Counted from the first letter of the stretch, positions 1 to 8,026 are shown. The stretch: 12,018 bases of DNA from Botryococcus braunii (GCA_002005505.1 KV908798.1:1-12018); one strand, 5' to 3'. The notes: generated by a model not told the origin, from the letters alone. Made by a program: numbers and translations.

Positions 1-65
1 TCTTAGAGTACAGGACAAAGGCCAAACTAAAAGTTCTTGCTCGGGGATGTAGGGGAGAACAATTC

Positions 66-818
66 ATGTTCTCGGGCAAGGCAGGAATATTTCCTTTTAT
101 GGCCAGAAACATCTGTAGTAGGCATGGGATCTCCCCACACCTGACTTTGCCGTTACTTCGCATGGATCGGACCATGGACTGGGTCCTTCTTTTGACAAGT
201 ACACAGGTTAGGTATCACAAGGAACAACAGTTTGCAGATGGTCTTGTGAAAAAGGTATTAGTGTTACCCCTTCGGTAGTCACCGCCATACTTTCTTTGTA
301 TGTGATTCTATATGGAGGGGGTGGACTCATTCTGGACAGACTGGATGTCTCTAAGGGAGGCAAGTCAGTGTTGGGGTGGAAAGGCAAAAAAAAACAAGGA
401 AGTGGGTAACGTTGGACCCTCACAGGAAAGTCTTACCCTGCACGTTGCAATGGGGTATGACATAGTGAGGAAGGGGAAGAACAAAGTAGATCAATGGAGA
501 CTTTGTCTGTTGAATGTTGTCATGAGACCTGAAGAGTATGCATGGGATGAGCAGGAGTCATCCTGGAGGAAAACGGGCTCGATCCCTCCGACGACGAATC
601 AGGCACTCATCAACCAACTCCACGGGACCGGGTACCAGGGCGGGCCGGTCCCGGAATTATTCTCGGAACCCCTAGTGGAGGGGAGGAAGAGGAATAATGG
701 AGGGGGAGGAGGAGAAGCCAACGTCGTCATCGGGTAAGCTCACGGGATCCTTGGGACTGGAGGAGGTGTTGAAGGGCAAACCGGAACAATTGGGGGTGCT
801 CCTTAGGGAGTACAGTGA
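66..818 (+). pseudogene. Decayed retropepsin region and PR-RT linker of the gypsy element
   Basis: In the frame of position 66 the peptide contains ISPHL (about 138-152), then FADG (231-242), then GVD-SFWT-DWMS (321-350). These resemble, in order and spacing, conserved parts of gypsy aspartyl proteases: the region after the active site, the ADG turn and the final ILGxDW motif. No D-S/T-G active-site triad is visible where it should lie, and stops at 276-278 (TAG) and 303-305 (TGA) break the frame, so this copy should make no working protease. From 676 to about 826 another frame reads into EYSDCF, the usual peptide just before the RT domain. Pol then continues in the next frame, so one base was lost or gained around 823-828. 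The assignment rests on weak motifs. Confidence 0.5.
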
Positions 819-3815
819 TTGTTTCCTCAAGGTTTGCCAGGATTGCCACCGCATAGACAGGTGTATCACACCATCAGGATACAACCTGGCTCTGTACCTC
901 CTAATAAGCCTGCTTATCGTTTATCTTCTCTAGAAATGGAAGAGTGTACTAAAACAGTGGATGAGCTTCTCGCATTAGGGCACATCCGGCCCAGTCACTC
1001 ACCTTATGCATCTCCTGTTCTTTTTGTTAAAAAGAAGGAAGGAACTTATAGGATGGTAATTGATTATAGAGCTGTCAACCAGATTACCATTCCGGATAGG
1101 TACCCCTTGCCCCGGATTGATGATTTGCTTGATAGGCTCAAAGGAGCAAAGGTCTTCTCAAGCCTGGACTTATTGAGCGGATACCATCAGGTCCGGCTTA
1201 AAGAAGAAGATATCCCAAAGACAGCATTTAGAACACCATTCGGGTTGTACGAGTTTCTGGTGCTCCCCTTTGGTTTAACGAATGCTCCGGCCACTTTTCA
1301 GCGGCTGATGAATGAAATCTTCCATGATTTCATTCGGGAGGGATTTGTCGTTGTCTATTTGGATGATGTGCTCATTTTCAGCAAGGATGAAAACATGCAT
1401 TATGTTCATTTGGAAAAAGTCTTCGCTCGCTTGCGAGAGAAGCAACTCTTTGCCAAGCTACCCAAGTGTGAGTTCATGCGTTCTGAACTTCGATACTTGG
1501 GGCATATCATTGGAAGGGATGGATTAAAGGTGGACCCACAAAAGGTGGAAGTAGTCAAGGAATGGCCCGTACCCAAAAACACCACGGATGTCCGTAGGTT
1601 TCTGGGCCTTGCAAACTACTTCAGGAAGTTTATCAGGGACTTCAGTGCCATCGCTGCTCCCTTGACAAAGTTGTCAAGCAGCAAGAGGGCATGGGAATGG
1701 GAATTGGAACAGGAGGAATCTTTTTCAGCATTGAAGACTGCTTTGGTAGAGGCCCCTATCTTATCACTACCTGATCTTCGGAAACCATTCCAAGTGACAT
1801 GTGATGCAAGTGATTTTGGGGTGGGAGCAGTTCTCATGCAGGACGGGAAAGTAGTAGCATACCATAGCAAAAAGTTGAATAGTGCAGAGCGTAACTATTC
1901 TGCTACGGAAAGGGAATTGCTGGCTGTAGTGTATGCTCTACAGGAATGGCGATGTTATGTGTTAGGAAAACCAGTCACCGTAACCACTGACCATAAGTGT
2001 AATACCTTTTTGCAACAACAGGCAGGACTTAGCCCGAGAAGAGCTAGGTGGGCTGAGCGATTGCAGGAGTTTGACATACTCTGGGTTTGGGAGCCAGGCA
2101 AGACTAACGTCGCAGATGCCTTGTCCAGGATCCCAATCCTCGCGGCCAGGCAGCTCCGACGCAACGTCGAGCCAGCGGAGCCCGAGCTCAGGAGTGTCAA
2201 GCCCCGGGTCGCAATGGACTCCGGCGGGAGGGCCCGCCCGAGCGGAGTCACCCAGCAGCTTGACACGTGTGAACCCTTCCTGGAGTTAGTAAAAAGGGCA
2301 TACATGGATGATGAGTGGTTGGGAAAGAGGTCGAACAGAAGGAAGGTGCATTTCAGGAATGGGATATGGGAATATGGGAAGGAGGGACGGAAGTATGTCC
2401 CAGGGCATTATGAGGTGAAGGATGGGGAAGGAGTCGTGGGGAGAAACCTAAGACAAGATATACTCAAGGCATTGCATGAACCTTTGTATGTGGGACACCC
2501 TGGTTTTGCCAAGATGTATGAACTGGTGAAACGGGAATGGTGGTGGCCGGGAATGACAGAGGACGTGCGGGAATATGTTGCCTACTGTGATTCTTGTCAA
2601 AGGGTCAAAGCTTCAAACAAGTTGCCCGCAGGCCTCCTTCACCCCTTGCAAATCCCGACTAGGAAATGGCAAAGCATTTCCATGGATTTCATAACGGGGT
2701 TGCCACGGAGTGCAAACGGGAATGATGCCATATGGGTTGTGGTGGACCGGTTAAGTAAGTGTGCTCACTTTGTGCCCACCACCACAAAAGCTGACTCATA
2801 TGATGTAGCAGTTTTGCTAAGGGATAAAGTCTGGAGATACCACGGATTTCCAGAGGAACTTGTGTCGGATAGGGATCCTAAGTTTGTGAGTAAATTTATG
2901 GATATACTCCTAAATTTAACAGGCTGCAAACCTGCACGGTCTACAGCCTATCACCCACAATCTGACGGACAAACGGAACGGGTTAACAGGATTCTTGAGG
3001 ACTACCTCAAACATTATGTTTGGGATAAGCCTAAAGAATGGGAAAACCATCTGGCTGTTGCAGAGTTCGCCTATAACAATACATGGCAAGCCTCGATCAA
3101 CACCACACCGTTCCGCTTGACATATGGACAGGATCCAAACATTCCATTTGCTATGGGACACATGGAGGGGGGGAAAGCAGATCGGGCAGATCTTTTCCTC
3201 CGGAAGATGCAAGACTCCCTTACTCTTGCACGGAAGTTTTTGGCTGCAGCTCAGGAGCGGCAGGCGGCCCAGGCGAACCGCCACCGCCGGGCTGTGATCT
3301 ATAAGAAGGGGGACCTTGTTCTCCTTCGGACGAAGTTCCCAGCCGCCCTGACGTCGCAGAAGTACATAAAGCTTGCCAGGCGCCGGATTGGACCCTTCCG
3401 GGTCACTGCCGTCCATCCCAACTCTGTTGAGCTGGACGTCCCCGCCGCCTTGAAGTTTCACCCACGCATAAACGTGGAATATGTGGACCTCTACAAGGGG
3501 CCACGTAACCCAGACCGCCTCAGCATTTACAAATACCAGCCGGGACCACGCATGGTCAAGGGCGATGACGGCACGGAGAATGCCGAGTACGTCGTGGACG
3601 GCATCCTCGGTCACCGTCCCTGGATGAAGGGGAACCGGGCCCTCCACTTCCCGGACGGTACCCCAGCCTACCAATACTGGGTACTGTGGTCAGGTTACGA
3701 CGTCGGAGACGACTGGGAGCCCTTGGACATGTTCGACCACGCAAAGGACACCATCAACGCCTACCACCGTCACCAGGAGTTGGGCCCGCCCAAGTGGGGC
3801 GAGACGGCCGTTTGA
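819..3815 (+). CDS. pol: Gypsy Pol polyprotein: RT, RNase H, integrase, chromodomain
   Basis: The open frame is 998 codons. It copies element RNA into DNA and integrates it, inside virus-like particles and then the nucleus. RT lies at about residues 40-230, with SGYHQVRL and the catalytic YLDD at 180-183. RNase H has D329 (TCDASD), E364/E366 (ATERELLAV) and D391 (TTDH). The integrase zinc-binding site is H553-x6-H560 and C590-x2-C593. The integrase core is D623, D684, E720, a DD35E triad. A GPF motif at 858-860 marks the C-terminal integrase domain. A chromodomain at about 924-985 (start YVVDGIL, WEP at 966-968) probably targets modified histones. The frame opens without an ATG at a TTG, because a frameshift near 826 separates it from the upstream EYSDCF; the first in-frame ATG is at 936. 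In an intact element it would be part of a longer Gag-Pol or Pol. All catalytic residues I checked are present. Confidence 0.95.
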   Translation: MFPQGLPGLPPHRQVYHTIRIQPGSVPPNKPAYRLSSLEMEECTKTVDELLALGHIRPSHSPYASPVLFVKKKEGTYRMVIDYRAVNQITIPDRYPLPRIDDLLDRLKGAKVFSSLDLLSGYHQVRLKEEDIPKTAFRTPFGLYEFLVLPFGLTNAPATFQRLMNEIFHDFIREGFVVVYLDDVLIFSKDENMHYVHLEKVFARLREKQLFAKLPKCEFMRSELRYLGHIIGRDGLKVDPQKVEVVKEWPVPKNTTDVRRFLGLANYFRKFIRDFSAIAAPLTKLSSSKRAWEWELEQEESFSALKTALVEAPILSLPDLRKPFQVTCDASDFGVGAVLMQDGKVVAYHSKKLNSAERNYSATERELLAVVYALQEWRCYVLGKPVTVTTDHKCNTFLQQQAGLSPRRARWAERLQEFDILWVWEPGKTNVADALSRIPILAARQLRRNVEPAEPELRSVKPRVAMDSGGRARPSGVTQQLDTCEPFLELVKRAYMDDEWLGKRSNRRKVHFRNGIWEYGKEGRKYVPGHYEVKDGEGVVGRNLRQDILKALHEPLYVGHPGFAKMYELVKREWWWPGMTEDVREYVAYCDSCQRVKASNKLPAGLLHPLQIPTRKWQSISMDFITGLPRSANGNDAIWVVVDRLSKCAHFVPTTTKADSYDVAVLLRDKVWRYHGFPEELVSDRDPKFVSKFMDILLNLTGCKPARSTAYHPQSDGQTERVNRILEDYLKHYVWDKPKEWENHLAVAEFAYNNTWQASINTTPFRLTYGQDPNIPFAMGHMEGGKADRADLFLRKMQDSLTLARKFLAAAQERQAAQANRHRRAVIYKKGDLVLLRTKFPAALTSQKYIKLARRRIGPFRVTAVHPNSVELDVPAALKFHPRINVEYVDLYKGPRNPDRLSIYKYQPGPRMVKGDDGTENAEYVVDGILGHRPWMKGNRALHFPDGTPAYQYWVLWSGYDVGDDWEPLDMFDHAKDTINAYHRHQELGPPKWGETAV

Positions 3816-4835
3816 GGCTTTCCCCCTGCTGCCCGCTCCTCCGGTCGGTTACCTTGTCTTTGCTCTCTTTAGGAGGGAGTCCTTGTCGGGTACGCAAGGA
3901 TCTGCACAGACAAGCCGGTGGTATGATTGCAAATGTGTGCACCCCCTCGGGATGGGATTGGGAGTGGGTCGCCCACTCCGGTGTGGGTGGACAGATGTCA
4001 CACACCATGGCATGTTGCAGCCCGGAGTCTGCACGCTTTGGATAGGTGGGGGGGGAGTACACCTGCTAGCACAAGCAATCAGTTGTGGATCCTGGGCACT
4101 TTTCTTGTGATTGGTGGACTATGTGACTAGAAGGGACTTGGAAATTGGAGAGGGATTGAAAATTCTTCTATGTGACTGGCAGGTCTTGGACTGTCTATGT
4201 CAATAGGGGGGACTTGGACTCTCTTGGATCTTGGACCTTGGAAATTTGTGTTGTTGGGACTTTTGGGAACGTTGGACTTTGTTTCTTTGTTTGTTTGTTT
4301 GTTCCTTTTGGATCATGGTTCAGAGCCAACGCAACCCGAGTCGTTCGGCATGAGCTGGAATATGTACCTTATGCGGATTTGTACAGTATGTTGACTTGGG
4401 ATCATCCATTACGGGAACGGGACTCATTGGGAGCATGGAACTTCTCCATGGAAGTTCCCTACTTTTTGGACTTAAGCACTTTAATTATTCTTTTGTGTTG
4501 TATGTTTTTGGATTAGATTTTTATGTTCTCTTGGACTTGGGAAATTGGGACACTTGTTTTTCATGTTTGAACGTTTATTTCTTCATGTTTGTTCTTCGAA
4601 TAAGATTAGACGCAAGTCTACCTAGTGTCCTGGAAAAGCCATAAAAAAAAAATAAATGGCAAGGAAGTGTTTACTTGGAGATATTATACATTGGAAGTGG
4701 GGACCCCATGAACCACCAATTCGGCAGGGGTCAGACGGCAGTTGGAGGTTTGGGCCGTCCAGTTTACCGGTTTCTCTGGTTGTTCTTCTCAGTGAAAATC
4801 CTCGAGTGGGTTTGCATGAGGACATGCAAAGGACT
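3816..4835 (+). other. Non-coding 3' internal region of the gypsy element
   Basis: About 1.0 kb separates the pol stop from the polypurine tract. I see no credible gene and no envelope-like ORF: the short frames lack domains, a signal peptide or a membrane segment. From about 4120 to 4560 the + strand is T/G-rich and repeats TTGGAC- and GGGACTTGG-type words; GGACTTGGAAATTGG at 4134-4148 recurs as GGACTTGGGAAATTGG at 4533-4548. A small hairpin with a GCAA loop (stem TAGAC/GTCTA) is at 4607-4620. An A-rich run with AATAAA is at 4643-4656. Long 3' spacers are known in other chromoviruses; the function here is unknown. Confidence 0.6.
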
Positions 4836-4845
4836 AAGGGGGGGA
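4836..4845 (+). promoter_or_regulatory. Polypurine tract of the gypsy element
   Basis: The run AAGGGGGGGA lies three bases before the TGTAA start of the LTR. This is where the plus-strand DNA primer is made during reverse transcription of LTR elements. Its position fixes the 5' edge of the 3' LTR and confirms that the element reads left to right. Confidence 0.85.
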
Positions 4846-4848
4846 TAA

Positions 4849-5326
4849 TGTAACGGAATGCGAGGATTTCCGAGCATTTCGGGACATTTGCGGGAGACGC
4901 CCTTTGGCGCCATACTGCACGCCCGTGGGAGCCACGTGGTTAGCCGCTCGAACGAGAGTAGCACCTTCCGTCGGTGATGGTTGCTTACGCCATGCATAGT
5001 TGGCACTCCGTCATTGCGTGTGTTTGATGACAATAATTGTCACCGTTAGCACGCCAGCGAGTGGACGATCTAGGGCTCTCACGAAGGATAGAGGGACATA
5101 AGTCGTACATGGGCCGAGTCCGAATGATAGGCGTCCCTTGGCTAGGAACCCGCGTGCCGAGTAGATTAACACGAGAGGACAGAACTGGAGAAACCACAAG
5201 GGTAAGCTGTGTGGTGGGGTGGTTCTTGTAAACGCTTGCTTGCCCCAAGTGACGGACCTCGTGTCGCGCCTCGTTCCTTGCTCCCTTCCTGCCTTACTTC
5301 CTTATAAATTCCGCTGAGTTATTACA
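4849..5326 (+). repeat. 3' LTR of the gypsy element
   Basis: It begins TGTAACGG right after the polypurine tract and is read to TTACA at 5322-5326, giving a 5-bp terminal inverted repeat TGTAA/TTACA and a length of 478 bp. The left edge is firm. The right edge is inferred, as the 5' LTR and its target duplication are outside the window. A TTATAAAT word at 5302-5309 could be the TATA box, but would leave only about 20 bp for R and U5, so the true LTR might extend some tens of bases further. If 5326 is right, the target duplication should be GTATC (5327-5331). Confidence 0.7.
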
Positions 5327-5885
5327 GTATCCATGCTGACCTAGGGACCCTGCGGTACGAATGGTGACCAAGGGTGAAAACGTGATGGACAAGGGCAGGG
5401 GTCAGGGGATGGCGGCGGACACGGGCCGGGGGAGCAGAGGGCGGAGGATCAGCAACGGCGGCGGATGCACGCGGTCGTCCTCGGGGTTGCGAATGGAGGC
5501 GGCCCTGGGGCTCTGAAGTATCCTGCGGCGGCGGTGCAGGGCGGGGAAGGCCAGGAAGAAGGTTAACATCAGGGGGAACCAGGCCATCCTCCAGATTCCA
5601 CAAGCGCTGGCAGGTGTCTGGGTTGGTTGCGCACGAAAGAACTCCCAGGGAATGGGTTTTGAAGCAAGTGGTGCACAACCAGCTGGAGGTAGCTCGCAAG
5701 ATGGCTTCAAGCTTCCTGTACTCTGCTGGGGATCTGAGTTGCGACACCCAGTCATCCCGCCCAGCATCGCCGAGCTTGTGGAACCTCTGCAAGTGACGTA
5801 GGAGCCCAGCACCCGTAGTGATCTTACGAGACTTGCATGATGCCTTCCAAGGGCAGGTGGGGTCAAAGAGAGGAACGCTGGCCAT
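5327..5885 (-). pseudogene. N-terminal zinc-finger part of a LINE ORF, truncated by the gypsy insertion
   Basis: The frame starts at an ATG (5885-5883) in a good Kozak context (GCCATGG) and stays open about 186 codons until it runs into the gypsy LTR, where it ends artificially. Near the N terminus is a C2H2-type finger, C11-x5-C17-x13-H31-x4-H36, ending RHLQRFH. A second Cys/His cluster follows: C71-x2-C74-x3-H78 and C85. After this comes a Pro/Arg-rich stretch. N-terminal C2H2 fingers ahead of RT are typical of LINEs with a restriction-like endonuclease (R2-type), where they bind target DNA; the resemblance here is by pattern only. The RT and endonuclease parts would lie left of the gypsy element, outside the window. 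The same frame is open upstream through the tandem units, but that peptide is only repeat translation. Confidence 0.6.
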
Positions 5886-5923
5886 GGCATCACCAGCTGG
5901 GCAACCCAACCCCAAGACCGTTC

Positions 5924-6373
5924 TGGATGCTGGAAAGTGGTGAAGCCCCCAGTCCCTCTGAAAAACTGGCTGGGCTGAGGCGAAGCGGAGAAGAAAAGGG
6001 AAAACCAAGATGATGTGTGAAGAAACACAGGAGTAAGTGTTGTAAAACACTGGAATCTTCGTAAGTGCTGGATGCTGGGGAGGGGTGAAGCTGTGAGTCC
6101 CTGTGAACGACGGGCAGGCGGAGGCAAATCTGAGGGGCCAAAAAAGAAAAAGAAAAAACCAATACTGTGTGTTAAGAAACACAGGAAGTGGGGAAGAACA
6201 CGGGAAATTCCGCAGATGCCAGACGCCAGAAAGTTACGAAGCTGCCAGTCCTGCGGAAAGACTGGCCGAGCTGGTGCAAATCTGAGGAAGAAAACAGGAA
6301 AACCAATACGATGTGGTATCAAACTGAGAATGAAGTGTTGAAAAACACTGGAAATTCCGCAAAGGCTGGACGC
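5924..6373 (-). repeat. Tandem 145-151-bp units, probable 5'-UTR monomers of the LINE (first block)
   Basis: Three units run 5924-6068, 6069-6219 and 6220-6366, and a fourth starts at 6367. Each opens with a variant of GGATGCTGGAAAGTGGTGAA, then carries words like CCAGTCCCTGTGAAA, an A-rich segment (GAAAAACCAATA), GAAACACAGGA and GGAAATTCCGCA. The units have diverged but line up along their full length. They end about 40 bp from the start codon of the minus-strand zinc-finger ORF and lie upstream of it. That is where some LINEs carry tandem promoter monomers. An unrelated minisatellite is the alternative. Confidence 0.75.
6369..6373. repeat. Left target-site duplication (GACGC) of the TRIM-like element
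   Basis: GACGC immediately precedes the left LTR and recurs directly after the right LTR at 7825-7829. Five bases is the usual duplication made by LTR-retrotransposon integrases. The unit sequence reads continuously across the site when the element is left out. Confidence 0.9.
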
Positions 6374-6538
6374 TGTAATATTCTTGCAAAGGATGGCCGT
6401 GCACCGACGAAAGTGCTAGTATGGTCCGAGCACCATACCATATATAGTGCGAGCCTATGAGGCTACACCCAGTACCAATGTACCGCCCGGCACGTGCGGG
6501 GACGAGCCCCGGCACCGTCTGCCTACCGGCGCGCTACA
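6374..6538 (-). repeat. LTR (3' LTR in element orientation)
   Basis: The 165-bp repeat is identical to 7660-7824. It contains a TATATA word near its middle that could serve as a TATA box on either strand, and a GC-rich region with inverted words around GGCACGTGCGGGGACGAGCC. On the element strand it starts TGTAGCGCG and ends ATATTACA. Confidence 0.93.
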
Positions 6539-6551
6539 TTCTCCCCCTCCT
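6539..6551 (-). promoter_or_regulatory. Polypurine tract of the TRIM-like element
   Basis: On the minus strand the bases read AGGAGGGGGAGAA and touch the start of the 3' LTR directly. This is the expected plus-strand primer site and fixes the element's orientation. Confidence 0.85.
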
Positions 6552-7641
6552 AGGTGACCAAGCTCCTGCGAGGTCCTAAGAGGAGATGTCTAGAGAGTTG
6601 CTTTTATGCCTTATGTGAGAAGACACCCTAGAGAATCGCTTCAACGCCTCGTGGAACTTGTAGCGCAACCATCAGCCAAAGGCCGTCATCATATGGTCAC
6701 TCCCCTATGGGGTACACAGCTCTCACCTCCCAACGTAAGCCTCATCTCTCTTTCTCTTCTCACTATCCAGCGTAAGCTTCCTCTCTCCCTCTCTCCTCCC
6801 CCCAAAGACACGTTGCCCACCACGAGGCCCACGTGGTGAACGGGTCTATGGACCAATGCCAGGCAAGGAGCAGAGGCAACTGGGCCAGGCAGACAAAAGA
6901 AGTGTCTAATGTGCCGCAACACAAAAGAACAAATCCTTCATTATGCAATGATGGAAGCAAAACCAGCATGCAAAGCTCAATCCACATTTATGGCATTTTC
7001 CAACGGCCCCATAAATGCAGTACTAAGCAAACCGAGCACTAAAAGAGACTGTGAAAATAGAAAGTATTTTCAGCTCCATGCTTCTCGGCGCCAATCAACA
7101 AAGCAAGACCTCGTCATATCCGTGTAAGATCGGCATCCGGAAAAGTTGACACTTTACCACCGAAATCCCAACGATATGCTCGAAACACCAAAGTTTCATT
7201 AAGGCAATGCAAGTTGAAAAACAATTGCAAAGGATTAGCAACCCAAAGCAAACCAAACGAGGGGAAGCGCACACTCACCATCGTGAAGTGCCACCTTCCT
7301 CCCCCACCGTCCCCACGGAAACGGCGGAGCCAAACGCCATTAGAAAGAATACAGAAAAATCCGAACTTTCTTGCTTGGATCCACACACCAAGCTTGGCGT
7401 CGACCTTCGCAGGCCAGAACCATCCCCGTCATCCGAACTTATATGGGTGCGAAGAACGGATTCTCCCAACCAAAGTCCATGAACTAGATACCAAGGTGTT
7501 GTTGATCCTTCGATCTAGTGGGAAACAACCCAAATAGAACGACAGGCAGCAACGAAGACACACTTAAGCATCTACACCATCCGTAAGACACACTTAAGCG
7601 TCAAGCAGGATCAACAACCAACATCGCAAGTCCACCGACTT
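6552..7641 (-). other. Non-coding interior of the TRIM-like element
   Basis: I find no retroviral domain here. The ORFs are all shorter than about 110 codons and none has a zinc knuckle or protease motif. A pyrimidine-rich stretch at 6734-6808 contains two tandem copies of a 37-bp unit, each starting CGTAAGC (6734 and 6771). Near the 5' end of the element (high coordinates) are a 15-bp direct repeat, AAGACACACTTAAGC at 7555-7569 and 7585-7599, and a 12-bp inverted repeat, GTTGTTGATCCT at 7498-7509 with its complement at 7607-7618. Part of the interior could be captured host sequence, which I cannot test here. Confidence 0.65.
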
Positions 7642-7656
7642 GGATATGGGCCACCA
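7642..7656 (-). promoter_or_regulatory. Probable tRNA primer-binding site of the TRIM-like element
   Basis: Three bases inside the 5' LTR the minus strand reads TGGTGGCCCATATCC. A primer-binding site must start TGG, to pair with the CCA tail of a tRNA, and sit at this spot. I cannot name the tRNA, and this is not the common initiator-Met site. Confidence 0.55.
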
Positions 7657-7659
7657 AAA

Positions 7660-7824
7660 TGTAATATTCTTGCAAAGGATGGCCGTGCACCGACGAAAGT
7701 GCTAGTATGGTCCGAGCACCATACCATATATAGTGCGAGCCTATGAGGCTACACCCAGTACCAATGTACCGCCCGGCACGTGCGGGGACGAGCCCCGGCA
7801 CCGTCTGCCTACCGGCGCGCTACA
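7660..7824 (-). repeat. LTR (5' LTR in element orientation)
   Basis: This is an identical copy of 6374-6538. The target duplication GACGC follows at 7825-7829. Confidence 0.93.
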
Positions 7825-7925
7825 GACGCTGAAAGTGGCGAAGCTGCCAGCCCCGCTTAAAGACTGGCCAGGCGAAGGCAAATCTGAGAAAAAAAGATAA
7901 AATCAATACTATGGGTGACGAAACA
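7825..7925 (-). repeat. Remainder of the fourth tandem unit (second block, with right GACGC duplication)
   Basis: After the duplicated GACGC the unit resumes (TGAAAGTGGCGAAGCTGCC, then AAAGACTGGCCAGG and GGCAAATCTGAG) and stops near 7925, where CTTT repeats begin. It aligns with the first two-thirds of units 2 and 3. In LINE orientation this is the 5' end of the monomer array. Confidence 0.75.
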
Positions 7926-8026
7926 GATTATCTTCTTTCTTTCTTTCTTCTTTATTGAAGCCCTGCGCGCTTCTTCTTCCTTCCTTCTTCTTCTGTTTAA
8001 CAAGAGTGGAGCGCTTCTTCTTCCTG
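7926..8026. repeat. CTT/CTTT microsatellite-rich segment with a stray LINE 3' tip
   Basis: The + strand is dominated by CTTT, CTTC and CTT repeats (7931-7952, 7971-7994, 8014-8023). Within it, 7997-8013 repeats the last bases of the adjacent LINE 3' end (TTAACAAGAGTGGAG), so a unit of about 30 bp, CTTCTTCTTC plus the LINE tip, occurs twice in tandem. On the minus strand an AATAAA occurs near 7950-7957. Confidence 0.7.

Larger units (their letters stand above)
1..5326 (+). mobile_element. Ty3/gypsy chromovirus LTR retrotransposon, 3' portion
   Basis: Seen: in order, a decayed protease region, a single pol frame with RT, RNase H, integrase and chromodomain, a long non-coding 3' segment, a G-rich polypurine tract and a sequence starting TGTAA that behaves as a 3' LTR. 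The order PR-RT-RH-IN defines Ty3/gypsy; the C-terminal chromodomain places it among chromoviruses. The 5' LTR, primer-binding site and gag are to the left of the window. The element interrupts a LINE ORF that resumes at its right edge. The copy is partly dead, with stops in the protease region and a one-base shift just before RT, but pol itself is open for nearly 1,000 codons. The right boundary is inferred from TGTAA/TTACA terminal inverted repeats, because the second LTR is not available for comparison. Confidence 0.9.
6374..7824 (-). mobile_element. TRIM-like non-autonomous LTR retrotransposon, complete
   Basis: Two 165-bp LTRs, identical at every base I compared, enclose a 1,121-bp interior, and the whole is flanked by the 5-bp duplication GACGC. 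The ends are TGTA...TACA. On the minus strand a 13-base all-purine tract abuts the LTR at 6538, and a TGG-starting probable primer-binding site lies three bases inside the LTR at 7660, so the element reads right to left. No gag, protease, RT or integrase can be found in any frame of the interior. It must have been moved by proteins of another element. Identical LTRs mean a recent insertion. It splits the fourth tandem unit of the LINE. Confidence 0.93.

Noticed and set aside
312..737. A 141-codon frame as an independent gene
   Set aside because: It lies inside the gypsy element where protease and linker belong, and it carries a protease-like DWM motif right after two in-frame stops. It is better read as decayed pol.
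2916..3674. A 252-codon minus-strand frame
   Set aside because: It is the antisense shadow of the integrase and chromodomain coding region.
3816..4835. Envelope gene in the gypsy 3' spacer
   Set aside because: No frame is longer than about 120 codons and none has a signal peptide, membrane anchor or cleavage site pattern. Chromoviruses usually lack env.
5402..6322. A 306-codon minus-strand frame overlapping the zinc-finger ORF
   Set aside because: It is a different frame from the Cys/His-bearing one, and about half of it is translated tandem repeat. Phe-rich repeats such as FFLRFA and PVFPQDW arise from the T-rich strand of the units. It has no domain.
5924..6373. CRISPR-like array
   Set aside because: The units repeat along their whole length with no unique spacers, and the DNA is eukaryotic. 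They are ordinary tandem repeats.
7207..7537. Gag-like ORF in the TRIM interior
   Set aside because: Two overlapping frames of about 90-107 codons are on the strand opposite to the element and have no CCHC knuckle or other Gag feature.
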